Shown: positions 35,901 to 45,301, counted from the first letter of the stretch. The stretch is DNA of 64,000 nt from Actinoplanes sp. NBRC 103695 (GCF_030269485.1 NZ_BSTL01000009.1:306278-370277); one strand, 5' to 3'. Translations and numbers: made by a program. The notes: generated from the sequence alone by a model not told the origin.

Positions 35901-37719
35901 CACGGCGGAGTCCGCCGATTCCGGGGTCTATCTGGGCTTCCCCGACCCGGGCACGGATCCGGGCGGTCCCGGCGTACGCGGCGTCGAGGCGCAGATCAAG
36001 CACGACGGCGCGGGCGGCACCGCCACCGGCGCGCTGACCGGGGTGGCCGGCCCGGCAACGCTGGCCGAACGTCCGGTGGGCGAGTGGAACGCGTACGAGA
36101 TCCAGGTCGCCGGCAAACGGGTGACCGTCCGGCTCAACGACGCGGTGGTGAACGACCAGGTGGTGCCGGAGGGTCGCCTGGTGAGCTCCGGTCACGTCGG
36201 TCTGCAGGGCGGTGCGGTCGCCTTCCGCAACATCCGGGTCCGGGCCGACCGACCCGCCGCGCGTGCCGGTGCGCTGACCGGGGCGGGCGGCCGATGCCTC
36301 GACGTGCAGTTCGCCAACCCGGCGGACGGCACCAAACTGACCCTGTTTCCCTGCCAGGCCGGCAAGGAGAACCAGGCGGTGACCCTGCCGGGCGACGGCA
36401 CCATCCGGGTGATGGGCAAGTGCGTCGACGCGCTGGGGCCGATCAACGGCCACGGCGTGCACGACGCGCACCTGTGGACCTGTCACGGCCTGGCCGCTCA
36501 GCAGTGGGTGGCCCAGCCGAACGGCCGGCTCCTCAACCCGTCTTCGGGCAACTGCCTGGACGCGCAGACCGACGACACCGCGATGCTGCACGTCTATCCC
36601 TGCCATGACGGCGCCAACCAGAAGTGGACGCTGCCGTCGGCGCAGGCCGCGTGGGGCCCGGTCACCGGGATCGCCGGGCGCTGCGTCGACCTGGACGGGT
36701 ACGGCCGGGCCAACGGCACCGCGGTCCAGCTGTGGGACTGCCACAACGAGTGGAACCAGCACGTGACCGTGCCGGGCGACGGCACGCTGCGGGTCGGCGG
36801 CAAGTGTCTGGACGGCAACGGGCCGGCCACCGGCGACCCGGATGACAAGCGGATCAAGCTGTGGGAGTGCAACGGCCTGCCGTTCCAGCAGTTCCTGCCC
36901 CGCCCGGACGGCTCGCTCTACTTCCCGCTGACCGGCCGCTGCGTGGACGCGCCGGCCTCGGACAACGGCGCGAAGCTCTACCTGCACGCCTGTCACGGCG
37001 GCGCGAACCAGCGGTTCGCCCTGCCGGTGCGCGCGCCGGCCGGCGTCCTGCGCAGCGACCCGGCCGCCCGGCTGGTCGCCCACCTGCCGATGGACGAGAC
37101 GTCCGGCACGACGGCGGCGGACGCCTCCGGCCTGGGGCATCGGGCATCGCTCACCGGCGGCGCCGGTTGGGGCCCGGGTCAGCGGGGCAACGCCCTGTCG
37201 CTGGACGGCTCGAACGACGCCGCGGCGACCGGGACGCCGGTCGTGCAGACCACCCGGTCGTTCTCAGTGGCGGCGTGGGTGCGCCCGAGCCGCGCCGCGG
37301 ACACGTGGTTCGGCGTGGTCGCCCAGGACGACGCCCAGCACAGCGGGTTCGCCATCGAGACAAGCCCGGACCAGGGCCGCTGGGAGTTCATCGTCTGGCC
37401 GAACCGGGCCACCGGCGAGGCCAAGGCCATCCAGTCGGCCACCCGGGTGACGGCCGGCCAGTGGGTGCATCTGGTGGCCGTGTACGACCAGGCCGAGGAG
37501 CGGATGCGCATCTACGTCAACGGGCAGCTCGAGGCCGAGACGGTGGGTGCGCCGCAGCTGCCGCAGGCAACCGGGCCGACGACGGTAGGCCGGACGATGT
37601 GGAACGGCGGTGGGGCCAACTTCTTCCCCGGCCAGATCGACGACGTACGGCTGTACGAGGGCGTCCTGTCCGCCGCCGACATCGCCGAGCTGGGCCGCCC
37701 GGCTGCTCGCCGCTTTTAG
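32989..37719 (+). CDS. Secreted S8 (subtilisin-like) protease with lectin, DUF1080-like and LamG domains
   Basis: This is a 1,576-residue exported protein. GTG 32989 follows GGGGAGGGA by 3-4 nt and begins a signal peptide (to about Ala28). An I9-like propeptide spans about 50-125. The catalytic triad is Asp155 (VGVIDVGF), His191 (SSHGTAVAE) and Ser477 (GTSFAAAHVAG), with oxyanion Asn275 (NAAGNAA). Several ARLLDT-type beta domains follow (about 535-900). A DUF1080/laminin-like domain (about 945-1080), two ricin-type beta-trefoil lectins (about 1088-1345, repeated CLD/CVD and Q-W/F motifs) and a C-terminal LamG domain complete it. Only 28 bp separate it from the RHS gene, with no terminator, so co-transcription is likely. 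It may process the RHS protein or bind envelope sugars; this is inference. Confidence 0.88.
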   Translation: MKTTWRGVVAAVTGALTGVALVASPAGADPRPGPESPAAYTVPGVPRKLDPGLLRHAGTGGKVWAYVDGPDRAKVRAAVRRAGGTVSGERGSTVRAEISPKALVELAGSGAVTEVRQPDRAIPLAVTSEGVAASGAGNWIRDGKTGAGVKVGVIDVGFADLADAQDAGELPTGSALTLHGADCPGSGQSSHGTAVAETLHDVAPGAILHLACAPDSVTFAAAADRLRAQGVSIILSAVGFPATGRGDGTGATGTPADVVRAARLAGVLWVNAAGNAAQQHWSGTAADANANSYMEFSGTAETNGFSLPPGGSAQVFLRWDGWPTTRQDLNLIVMSRPQYPAGPTDPLIAGLSTRAQADSQTPLSPTETVTITNSTGAIQQYYIFVPARASYAGTRADLFVQGDADSIQFAVPGGSVLEPATSPYALATGATRPGSGRIQAYSSQGPTIDGRRKPDLTGFDATSTFTYGPAPAAAGTSFAAAHVAGTAALLKGANTALDAAVLQTILEDRADPSASDNVWGHGTLALGAPFVPQPVTGAGFRPAAVPARLLDSSTATGGHNRQFTDGEVFTLPVDGARSDTTAVAVTLTAWSDQRTTLALARDADGLADGAAVDLMPGEKRSITSVVTLGSDRAIRLRNTGGAAHASVDLLGQFDPAAAGLYTPADQPAAILDTTLTAGQVHALGVRGVGGVPAIATAVQLNVTAREGTEESSIAVYAQDRPAAYTTLESASYRVRNTVTVSAIGDDGAVRIRNDRGTVRVAVEVVGWYAAGDGSRYVALPRPARLLDTRTGTGAPQRPLGTSDTALVQVSDVAAIPRGATAAVVSLTGAGDGWTSLSAGPAESGWSGRSAVDGIAAGATQTGVTVARLGRTGRLRIRNDAGSAQVAATVAGYFTGGPELADDTGSCTLDAEAGFTPLHDGRSRSSRGWLTAGAGTATESGCELTPSGSPSVRWYAAEHLPSDYTLRLDFRTTAESADSGVYLGFPDPGTDPGGPGVRGVEAQIKHDGAGGTATGALTGVAGPATLAERPVGEWNAYEIQVAGKRVTVRLNDAVVNDQVVPEGRLVSSGHVGLQGGAVAFRNIRVRADRPAARAGALTGAGGRCLDVQFANPADGTKLTLFPCQAGKENQAVTLPGDGTIRVMGKCVDALGPINGHGVHDAHLWTCHGLAAQQWVAQPNGRLLNPSSGNCLDAQTDDTAMLHVYPCHDGANQKWTLPSAQAAWGPVTGIAGRCVDLDGYGRANGTAVQLWDCHNEWNQHVTVPGDGTLRVGGKCLDGNGPATGDPDDKRIKLWECNGLPFQQFLPRPDGSLYFPLTGRCVDAPASDNGAKLYLHACHGGANQRFALPVRAPAGVLRSDPAARLVAHLPMDETSGTTAADASGLGHRASLTGGAGWGPGQRGNALSLDGSNDAAATGTPVVQTTRSFSVAAWVRPSRAADTWFGVVAQDDAQHSGFAIETSPDQGRWEFIVWPNRATGEAKAIQSATRVTAGQWVHLVAVYDQAEERMRIYVNGQLEAETVGAPQLPQATGPTTVGRTMWNGGGANFFPGQIDDVRLYEGVLSAADIAELGRPAARRF

Positions 37720-37874
37720 TGGAGTCACTTCCCCATTTCCGCAGGTAGTGCCGGGTCTCACGTTTTTGGGCCTCTCAGCGGGCTCACAGCCACCGGGGAG
37801 GGTGGAGCGGACCGTTTGCGCCTACTCTTGAACGGCACCATCGTGCGTGCAACCTCAAAGGGAGGCTGGACACA

Positions 37875-38705
37875 GTGAAGACAAGCAACCCGGTGCTCTC
37901 GCGCCTCGGCCAGGCGGCCGAGCGGGAGCGGGCCGCCGGCTATTCCCCGGCAGGTCCATACGGACCGGCCGCCGGTCAGCCGGGTTACGGGCAGCCGTAC
38001 CCGTCGGCTGATGGCGGCTACCCGTCGGCGCCGCCCGCCGTGCAGCCGATGACCATCGACGACGTCGTCGTCAAGACGGTCATCCTGCTGGGCATCGTCG
38101 GCGTCTCCGCCACCGCGGCGTGGAACCTCATTCCCGACGCGCTGCTCGGCGCGGCGTGGATCGGCGCGGCCGTCGTCGGCCTCGTGCTCGGTCTGATCAT
38201 TTCGTTCTCCCGGGTGGCGAACCCCGGCCTGGTCGTCGCTTACGCGGTCGTCGAGGGCGCCTTCGTCGGCCTGGTCAGCAAGACGTTCGAGAGCTTCTAC
38301 AACGGCATCGTGCTGCAGGCGGTGCTCGCCACGTTCGGCGTGTTCTTCCTGATGGCGGTGCTCTACCGTGCCCGGGTCATCCGCGCGACACCGAAATTCG
38401 CCCGCGGCCTGATCGCCGTCATGGGCGGCCTGTTCGCGGTCATGCTGATCAACTTCGTGCTTTCGCTCTTCGGCGTGAACACGGGCCTGCGCGACAACGG
38501 CATCCTCGGCATCGGCTTCAGCCTCGTCTGCATCGTCGTCGCGTCGTTGAGCTTCATCCTCAGCTTCAACGAGGTCGAGGAGGGCGTCCGCCTGGGCCTG
38601 CCGGCCCGCTACGCGTGGACGGCGTCCTTCGGCATCCTGGTCAGCCTGATCTGGCTCTACCTGGAGGTCCTGCGCCTGATCAGCTACTTCCAGGGCGACG
38701 ACTGA
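37875..38705 (+). CDS. Bax inhibitor-1/YccA family membrane protein
   Basis: This 276-residue integral membrane protein has a Gly/Pro/Tyr-rich cytoplasmic N-terminus (about 1-60), then seven hydrophobic helices (for example VVKTVILLGIVGVSATAAW, ILQAVLATFGVFFLMAVLYR in approximate form, SFGILVSLIWLYLEVLRLI). Family members are pH-dependent calcium leak channels or stress proteins. GTG 37875 has GGGAGG upstream. The 155-bp gap after the protease gene contains its own promoter by necessity but no clear boxes. A hairpin follows the stop. Confidence 0.93.
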   Translation: MKTSNPVLSRLGQAAERERAAGYSPAGPYGPAAGQPGYGQPYPSADGGYPSAPPAVQPMTIDDVVVKTVILLGIVGVSATAAWNLIPDALLGAAWIGAAVVGLVLGLIISFSRVANPGLVVAYAVVEGAFVGLVSKTFESFYNGIVLQAVLATFGVFFLMAVLYRARVIRATPKFARGLIAVMGGLFAVMLINFVLSLFGVNTGLRDNGILGIGFSLVCIVVASLSFILSFNEVEEGVRLGLPARYAWTASFGILVSLIWLYLEVLRLISYFQGDD

Positions 38706-38745
38706 GCACCACCCCAGCGACGGCCGGCGGTTCGCCGGTCGCCAA

Positions 38746-38781
38746 CAGCGCCCGTGCCGTCTCCCCACGGCCCGGGCGCTG
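38746..38781 (+). terminator. Stem-loop after the Bax inhibitor-1 gene
   Basis: CAGCGCCCG (38746-38754) pairs with CGGGCGCTG (38773-38781), and an inner CCGT/ACGG pair encloses a 6-nt loop. It lies 41 bp after the stop. The block GGGYGCTGTCCCGTTYCCGGGC is then repeated directly at about 38774 and 38814, so this spacer has been partly duplicated. Confidence 0.6.
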
Positions 38782-38863
38782 TCCCGTTTCCGGGCCGTCT
38801 CCCGACCGGCCTGGGTGCTGTCCCGTTCCCGGGCGGTCGCGTCGCGCCGGTAGATTTCGGCCG

Positions 38864-39169
38864 GTGACCGACTTCAGCGCCGGCGTGGAGCGCCTGCTCA
38901 AGCAGATCGCCTACTGGGAGGAGTCCCGCTGGCGCCGCCCGGCCGGTGACGGCACCCGCGCGGACGCCGTGCACACCCTGATCCAGACGCTCGCCGACCT
39001 GGGCGCGGACGCCGAGAGCCGCCCGCACCGGCCGGTCCCGCGCGTGCACGACATGGTCCTGCCCGACCAGCTCCGTGTGATGACCGACGACCTGCTCGCC
39101 GCCGACCCGCCCGCCGACGCCCTGGCCCGGGCCGAGCAGGCGGTCGAGGACACCCGCCGCCTGCTCTGA
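38864..39169 (+). CDS. Small conserved hypothetical protein
   Basis: This 101-residue, probably helical, cytoplasmic protein starts MTDFSAGVERLLKQIAYWEE from a GTG at 38864. There is a weak upstream ribosome site. The body is rich in charged residues and ends DALARAEQAVEDTRRLL. Codon use is typical of the genome (strong third-position GC), which supports a real gene. No family is recognised. Its stop lies directly at the foot of a perfect bidirectional hairpin shared with the converging thiolase gene. Confidence 0.65.
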   Translation: MTDFSAGVERLLKQIAYWEESRWRRPAGDGTRADAVHTLIQTLADLGADAESRPHRPVPRVHDMVLPDQLRVMTDDLLAADPPADALARAEQAVEDTRRLL

Positions 39170-39170
39170 C

Positions 39171-39218
39171 AGGTCGTATTTCAAAACCCGCGCCTGGCCG
39201 GGTTTTGAAATACGACCT
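39171..39218. terminator. Perfect 20-bp bidirectional hairpin between convergent genes
   Basis: Positions 39171-39190 are exactly complementary to 39199-39218, with an 8-nt loop (CGCCTGGC). The stem contains A/T-rich TTTCAAAA/TTTTGAAA, giving U-runs on both strands, so it can terminate from both sides. The thiolase TAG stop (39217-39219, minus strand) overlaps the stem foot. Sequence is closely related to the hairpin at 44329-44378. Confidence 0.85.
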
Positions 39219-40461
39219 AGCTGAGGCGCTCGATGACCATGGCCATGCCCTGGCCACCACCGACGCACATCGTCTCGAGACCGATGGACTTGTCGTGCCA
39301 GTCGAGCGAGTTGATCAGCGTGCCGGTGATCCGGGCGCCCGTCATGCCGAACGGGTGGCCGACCGCGATCGCGCCGCCGTTCACGTTCAGCTTGTCCAGC
39401 GGGATGCCCAGGTCCTGGTACGAGGGGATCACCTGCGCGGCGAAGGCCTCGTTGATCTCGACCAGGTCGATGTCGTCGATGGTCATGCCGGCGCGGGCCA
39501 GGGCCTGCTTCGACGCCTCGACCGGGCCGAGGCCCATGATCTCGGGGGAGAGGGCCGTCACGCCGGTGGAGATGATCCGGGCCAGCGGGGTGAGGCCCAG
39601 CTCGCGGGCCTTCGTGTCGCTCATGATCACGACCGCGGCGGCGCCGTCGTTGAGCGGGCAGCAGTTGCCGGCGGTGACCCGGCCGTCGGGGCGGAACACC
39701 GGCTTGAGCCCGGCCACGCCCTCGACCGTCACGCCGGGGCGGGGGCCGTCGTCCGTCGACACGACCGTGCCGTCGGGCAGCGTCACCGGGGTGATCTCGC
39801 GCTCCCAGAAGCCGTCCGCGATCGCCTTCTCGGCCAGGTTCTGGCTGCGTACGCCGAACTCGTCCATCTCCTGCCGGGAGACGCCCTTGAGCTGGGCGAG
39901 GTTCTCCGCGGTGTAGCCCATCGCGATGTAGACGTCGGGGATTCTGCCGTCCTCGCGGGGGTCGGACCAGACGCCGCCGTCCTGGGCGGTGGCCGCGGTG
40001 CGCGCCTCGGCCTCCACGAACTCGGGGTTGTGCCAGCTGCCCCCGACCAGCGCCTGCGCCTCGCTCGGCAGGCCGTCGGAGCTGCCCCGGGCGTACCGGG
40101 AAATGGTCTCGACCCCGGCCGAGACGAAGATGTCGCCCTCGCCGGCCTTGATGGCGTGGAACGCCATCCGGGTGGTCTGCAGTGAGCTGGAGCAGTAGCG
40201 GGTGAGGGTGGCGCCGGGCAGCCCGTCCAGGCCGAGCTTGACGGCGACCACCCGGGCCATGTTGAAGCCCTGCTCGCCGCCGGGCAGACCGCAGCCCAGG
40301 TAGAGGTCCTCGATGAGGGTGCGGTCGAGCTGCGGCACCTTGCTCAGGGCGGCGTCGACGATGGTGGCGGCGAGGTCGTCGGCGCGCAGGTCCTTGAGCG
40401 AGCCCTTGGCCGCGCGGCCGATCGGGGAGCGGGCGGTGGCGACGATGACAGCTTCCGGCAT
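39217..40461 (-). CDS. Acetyl-CoA C-acyltransferase (thiolase)
   Basis: This 414-residue thiolase uses acetyl-CoA/acyl-CoA in beta-oxidation or condensation. The nucleophilic Cys lies in TRYCSSSLQTTRMAFHAIKA. The second half has VEINEAFAAQVI and the His motif GGAIAVGHPFGMTGAR. The C-terminal Cys motif is MCVGGGQGMAMV. MPEAVIVATARSPIGRA at ATG 40461 is the usual family start; a GTG at 40470 has a comparable ribosome site. It resembles FadA3-type acyltransferases, which also sit near SGNH and cbs genes in mycobacteria. Confidence 0.93.
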   Translation of the reverse strand: MPEAVIVATARSPIGRAAKGSLKDLRADDLAATIVDAALSKVPQLDRTLIEDLYLGCGLPGGEQGFNMARVVAVKLGLDGLPGATLTRYCSSSLQTTRMAFHAIKAGEGDIFVSAGVETISRYARGSSDGLPSEAQALVGGSWHNPEFVEAEARTAATAQDGGVWSDPREDGRIPDVYIAMGYTAENLAQLKGVSRQEMDEFGVRSQNLAEKAIADGFWEREITPVTLPDGTVVSTDDGPRPGVTVEGVAGLKPVFRPDGRVTAGNCCPLNDGAAAVVIMSDTKARELGLTPLARIISTGVTALSPEIMGLGPVEASKQALARAGMTIDDIDLVEINEAFAAQVIPSYQDLGIPLDKLNVNGGAIAVGHPFGMTGARITGTLINSLDWHDKSIGLETMCVGGGQGMAMVIERLS

Positions 40462-40520
40462 GAGACTCACGTTAACCCGCCAGTAACATCTGACGGTAGT
40501 GCAGGTTTCTCACACCAAAA

Positions 40521-40611
40521 ATCAAGATCAAGAGCTTGAGGTCGTAGCGGGGTGGTGCGTGCGGACCGTCGCTCACGCCGAGGGTCGCTTCGCTCCACCT
40601 GCGTGAGCGGT
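40521..40611. repeat. Dispersed intergenic repeat, copy 1
   Basis: This is a block of about 90 bp that recurs at 46109-46205 in the same orientation. Shared segments include ATCAAGATCAAG, GGTCGTAGCGGGGTGGTG and CTCACGCCGAGGGTCGCTTC. In this copy CGCTCACGC (40570-40578) pairs with GCGTGAGCG (40601-40609). Both copies lie just beyond the stop of a minus-strand gene (here the SGNH hydrolase), so they may act as terminators or REP-like elements. Confidence 0.75.
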
Positions 40612-40632
40612 TGCGCTCAAAACCCAAACCCG

Positions 40633-41424
40633 TCAGACCGCGGCGGACATCGCCGCCTCCTCGACGGCGGGGTAGAGGGCGTGTGCCCAGACCCGGTAGC
40701 CGTCGGCGGACGGGTGGAAACCGTCGTAGCAGAGCGTGCCGGCGTCCGCGCGGAACACCGCCCCGGTCTCCCGGCCCAGCTCGACCACCACGCCACCGGC
40801 CTCGGTGACCGCCCTGATCTGGGCTTTCGCCACGCGCCGGCCGAGAATCCCGGCGATCTGCCGCAGCGGCGGCGCGATCGAACGGACCGCGCCCAGGTCG
40901 GGACACGTGCCGACGACCACCTCGACCCCGGCCTCGCGCAGCCGCCGGACGGCCGCGCCAAGATATTCCGCGGCCTCCTCGGGGACGCGCAGCCCGGCGG
41001 CGTCGTTCGTGCCGATCAGCACCACGGCCACGTCGGGCTTGTCGCCGAGCAGCGCGCGGGCCACCTGGGTGGCCAGGTCGGTGGAGCGGGAACCGGCCAC
41101 GCCGACGCTGGAGAGCAGCACGTGCCGCTCGCCGGTCTCGGATGTGCCCTCGGCCAGCATCCGGGCGAGCTGCCCGCCGACCGTCTCGGAGAGCCACTCG
41201 ACGCCCACGCCGATGGCCGCGGAGTCGCCCAGCAGGACGAGGCGCAGCTTGGGCGCGTGCACCGGGCCCATGGAGGTGCGCAGGGCGAGACCCATGGTCG
41301 GTTTGGCGTACCGCCGCCCTTTCGCGGCGATCGCCTCGCCCGCGATCAACGCGACGCTGCCCACCGCGCCGGCGATCAGCGTGGTCGCCGCGGCCTTGCC
41401 GACTCGAGAAGTCCAGCCCGTCAT
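40633..41424 (-). CDS. SGNH/GDSL hydrolase, paralogue A
   Basis: This 263-residue esterase-like protein has an N-terminal membrane/signal segment (AAATTLIAGAVGSVALIAGE). SGNH blocks are visible: block I RLVLLGDSAAIGVG with the nucleophilic Ser, block III VVLIGTNDAAGL, and block V DGFHPSADGYRVW with the Asp-x-x-His pair. ATG 41424 has GGAGG upstream. It overlaps the upstream paralogue by 4 bp and is about one third shorter. Substrate unknown, possibly envelope-linked acyl groups. Confidence 0.88.
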   Translation of the reverse strand: MTGWTSRVGKAAATTLIAGAVGSVALIAGEAIAAKGRRYAKPTMGLALRTSMGPVHAPKLRLVLLGDSAAIGVGVEWLSETVGGQLARMLAEGTSETGERHVLLSSVGVAGSRSTDLATQVARALLGDKPDVAVVLIGTNDAAGLRVPEEAAEYLGAAVRRLREAGVEVVVGTCPDLGAVRSIAPPLRQIAGILGRRVAKAQIRAVTEAGGVVVELGRETGAVFRADAGTLCYDGFHPSADGYRVWAHALYPAVEEAAMSAAV

Positions 41425-42554
41425 GTCTCGCCTCCTTCCGGTGTCCACCCTACGGCCGTGGCCGAGGAACGGCCGCTCGGAACCGCCTCCTCGGAAGATG
41501 ACGCGGCAGCGGCCGGCGAGGTTGCAGTGGTGGGCGAAGCCGCTGCCCGGTGCCCGAACCAGGAGCGCGGCTCGCCGAACCACGGGTGCCGGCGCAGCTC
41601 GGCCCACAGCCCGGCCGGCCCGCGAGCGCGCCCGTTGACCTCGGTCGGGCTGACCTCGGTGCCGGCCGCGCGGACCGCCTCCTGAGCGGCCTCCTCGAGG
41701 CTGCGCACGGTGTCCGCCCCGCTGGGCGTGACCCGGTCGTCCTCGCCGAGCATGGCCATCAGCGTCGGCATGATCACGGCGGCCGCCCGGGCGTACCCCT
41801 CGGCCGACGGATGGAAGTGGTCCGAGCCGAACATCCGCAGCGGGTCGGCCTCGAACTGGCGCCCGAGCAGGTCACCGATGGACACCGTGCTGCCGCCGGC
41901 CTCGACCACGGCCACCGTCTGAATGGCGGCGAGCTGCCGGCTCCAGTGCCGGGCCAGCCAGCGCAGCGGGCGTTTGATCGGCTGGATCGCCCCGATGTCG
42001 GGACAGGTGCCGACGACCACCTTGCAGCCGGTGGCGCGCAGCCGCCGGACCGCGTCACCTGCCTGTTTGGCCGCCGCGCCGAAACCGCTCCAATGAGTGA
42101 CATCGTTGCCACCGATCAGGATGACGGCGATCTCCGGCGCGTACTCCAAGGCGGCGTCCACCTGGTAGGGCAGGCCGGCCGACATCGCGCCGACCACCGC
42201 GAGCCGGTGCAGGCGGACCGGTCGGCGCAACCGCCGGGACACCCCGGTGGCCAGCAGCGCGCCGGGCGTCTCACGCGGGCGGTGCACGCCGTAGCCGGCC
42301 GCCGTCGAGTCGCCGAGGACCACCATGTTCAGTGGCTTGCCGGGAAACTTCGGCCCGTACAGCCCGTCGCCACGCGGCGGAGGCGCCTCGGCCATGGGGA
42401 TGATCCGCCGGGCGTCACGTGCCTGGTGCAGGAGCAATGCCAAAAACAGGCCCGTCGCCCCGGCGACGCCGCCTGCCACTGCGCCGGCCGCGCGCCCGGC
42501 GCGGCCCCAGTTGATCCCCTCCACAAGCTCCAAGCTAACGCGCCAAGACGACAT
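41421..42554 (-). CDS. SGNH/GDSL hydrolase, paralogue B with long C-terminal tail
   Basis: This 377-residue SGNH hydrolase is related to the gene it overlaps downstream. An N-terminal hydrophobic segment (AAGAVAGGVAGATGLFLALLL) anchors or exports it. Block I is NMVVLGDSTAAGYGVH, block III VILIGGNDVTHW, and block V FGSDHFHPSAEGYARAAAV. The last 90 residues are a low-complexity Ala/Ser/Thr/Pro-rich tail, absent from paralogue A. The 4-bp overlap and shared core suggest an old tandem duplication. It diverges from the YkvA gene. Confidence 0.88.
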   Translation of the reverse strand: MSSWRVSLELVEGINWGRAGRAAGAVAGGVAGATGLFLALLLHQARDARRIIPMAEAPPPRGDGLYGPKFPGKPLNMVVLGDSTAAGYGVHRPRETPGALLATGVSRRLRRPVRLHRLAVVGAMSAGLPYQVDAALEYAPEIAVILIGGNDVTHWSGFGAAAKQAGDAVRRLRATGCKVVVGTCPDIGAIQPIKRPLRWLARHWSRQLAAIQTVAVVEAGGSTVSIGDLLGRQFEADPLRMFGSDHFHPSAEGYARAAAVIMPTLMAMLGEDDRVTPSGADTVRSLEEAAQEAVRAAGTEVSPTEVNGRARGPAGLWAELRRHPWFGEPRSWFGHRAAASPTTATSPAAAASSSEEAVPSGRSSATAVGWTPEGGET

Positions 42555-42623
42555 TTCGCTGTCCGGTTAAAGCGACCATTGAGTCGGAGAGTCATCCTTG
42601 AGCAATCGGGGAAAGGAGATGTC

Positions 42624-42968
42624 ATGGCTAAGACGCTCAAACGTGCCTCGGCGTTCACCGCTCTCGGGCGTGCGCTCATGCGCGGCTCACGCGGAGGTCC
42701 CACCCTGGGCAAGCGGGTCGCCGCGCTGCCCCGGATGATCAAGGCGAGTGCCAGAGGTGAGTACGACGGCGGCTGGCGGGTGGCCGCGATGGCGGCGATG
42801 ACCGCGTACGTCGTGTCGCCGTTCGACTTCATCCCGGAGGCCGCCCTGCTGGTCGTGGGGCTCGCCGACGACGCCGTGATGATCACCTGGCTGGCGGGGA
42901 CGATGCTGTCCGAGACCGAGCGCTTCCTGGAGTGGGAGCGGCAGCGTGATCGGGTCGTCGTAGTCTGA
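42624..42968 (+). CDS. YkvA-like DUF1232 membrane protein
   Basis: This 114-residue protein has the DUF1232 core AAMTAYVVSPFDFIPEAALL and a second hydrophobic segment (VVGLADDAVMITWLAGTM). A basic N-terminus suggests cytoplasm-in topology. ATG 42624 has GAAAGGAGA at a good distance. Its function is unknown. The cbs gene starts only 3 bp after its stop, so the two are probably one operon. Mycobacteria have a membrane protein (pra) next to cbs but it is not clearly related. Confidence 0.85.
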   Translation: MAKTLKRASAFTALGRALMRGSRGGPTLGKRVAALPRMIKASARGEYDGGWRVAAMAAMTAYVVSPFDFIPEAALLVVGLADDAVMITWLAGTMLSETERFLEWERQRDRVVVV

Positions 42969-42971
42969 GGT

Positions 42972-44328
<1,357 letters not shown>

Positions 44329-44330
<2 letters not shown>

Positions 44331-44378
44331 GCCGTGTTTCAAACCCGGGCCAGGCGCGGGTTGTGAAACACGACCTAT
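44329..44378. terminator. Bidirectional hairpin between cbs and the HtrA-like gene
   Basis: The stem begins inside the cbs TAG stop (AGGCCGTGTTTCA-AACCCG) and pairs with 44359-44378 with one wobble and one bulged base. The opposite end overlaps the HtrA-like stop region (44375). It is a second copy of the hairpin family at 39171-39218, again between convergent genes. Confidence 0.8.
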
Positions 44379-45301
44379 GGCAGCTCCTGCGGGACGGCGA
44401 CCACGTCGACGTAGGCGTTGCGGCGCAGGACGGTGATCGGGAGGTTCACGCCGATCGCCGGGCCCAGCATGAGGCGCTGCAACGCCTGCACCGTTTCCAC
44501 CGGCCGCCCGCCCGCGGTGATCAGGATGTCGCCCAGGTAGATCCCGGCCGTGCCCGCGGGGCTGCCCGGGACCACCTCGACCACGCGCAGGCCGTGCTTC
44601 TGGCCGAGGCGGTCGGCGGTCGGCGGTGGCAGGGGGACAGGCATTCCGGCTACGCCCAGCCAGGCGCGGCGTACCCGGCCGTGGGCGAGCAGTTCGCCGA
44701 TGATGTGCCGGGTCGGCTCGTTGACGGGGACGGCCAGGCCCAGCCCGTACCCGGCGACGGCGGTGTTGACGCCGACCACCTGGCCGGTCGAGTCGGCGAG
44801 TGCCCCACCGGAATTGCCGGGGTTGAGGGCGGCGTCGGTCTGGATGACGTTGTCGATGACGCGCATCCGGCGGCCGTCCCGGGCGGGCAGCGAACGGCCG
44901 AGGCCGGAGACCACGCCGGCGGTGACCGAACCGGCCAGGCCCATCGGGTTGCCGACGGCCACGACGAGTTGTCCGATGCGGAGTTTGTCGGCGTCGCCGA
45001 GGGGTGCGGCCGGTGCGCCGGGGTTGTGGACGCGGACGACGGCCAGGTCAGAGAGGGGGTCGGCGCCGATCACGTCGAAGCGGGATTCGGTGCCGTCGGC
45101 GAACGCGGCGGTGCCGCCGGTGCTGCCGTTGACCACGTGCGCGTTGGTGAGCAGAAATCCGTCGTCGGTGAAGGTGACCGCCGATCCGGCGCCCCCGCCG
45201 CGCGGTGTCCGCACGGAGAGGGCGGCGACCGACGGCAGGAGGCTGGTGGCGACTCCGGTCACCACGCGGCTGTAGGCGTCGAGCGCCTCGTCGGTATCCA
45301 T
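44375..45301 (-). CDS. HtrA/DegP-like trypsin-type serine protease with PDZ domain
   Basis: This is a 308-residue protease. The chymotrypsin-like triad is present: His in LLTNAHVVNG, Asp in DPLSDLAVVRV and Ser in AALNPGNSGGAL. One PDZ domain follows (about 215-305, RRAWLGVAGMPV, GSPAGTAGIYLGDIL). It has no evident signal peptide or membrane anchor in the chosen form, unlike most actinobacterial HtrA proteins; ATG 45334 (MGCGRKD) is an alternative start. The cytoplasmic form is therefore uncertain. It diverges from a small CxxC protein. Confidence 0.9.
   Translation of the reverse strand: MDTDEALDAYSRVVTGVATSLLPSVAALSVRTPRGGGAGSAVTFTDDGFLLTNAHVVNGSTGGTAAFADGTESRFDVIGADPLSDLAVVRVHNPGAPAAPLGDADKLRIGQLVVAVGNPMGLAGSVTAGVVSGLGRSLPARDGRRMRVIDNVIQTDAALNPGNSGGALADSTGQVVGVNTAVAGYGLGLAVPVNEPTRHIIGELLAHGRVRRAWLGVAGMPVPLPPPTADRLGQKHGLRVVEVVPGSPAGTAGIYLGDILITAGGRPVETVQALQRLMLGPAIGVNLPITVLRRNAYVDVVAVPQELP

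Noticed and set aside
32938..37140. 1,400-codon frame antisense to the S8 protease
   Set aside because: Same effect of high third-position GC; the plus strand has a clear protease triad and lectin motifs.
38774..38837. Short direct repeat after the Bax inhibitor-1 gene as a possible regulatory site
   Set aside because: It directly follows the terminator and looks like a local duplication of GC-rich terminator DNA.
40472..41197. Frame extending past the SGNH hydrolase and through the repeat at 40521-40611
   Set aside because: The frame is out of phase with the real gene; its C-terminal peptide is just a translation of the repeat.
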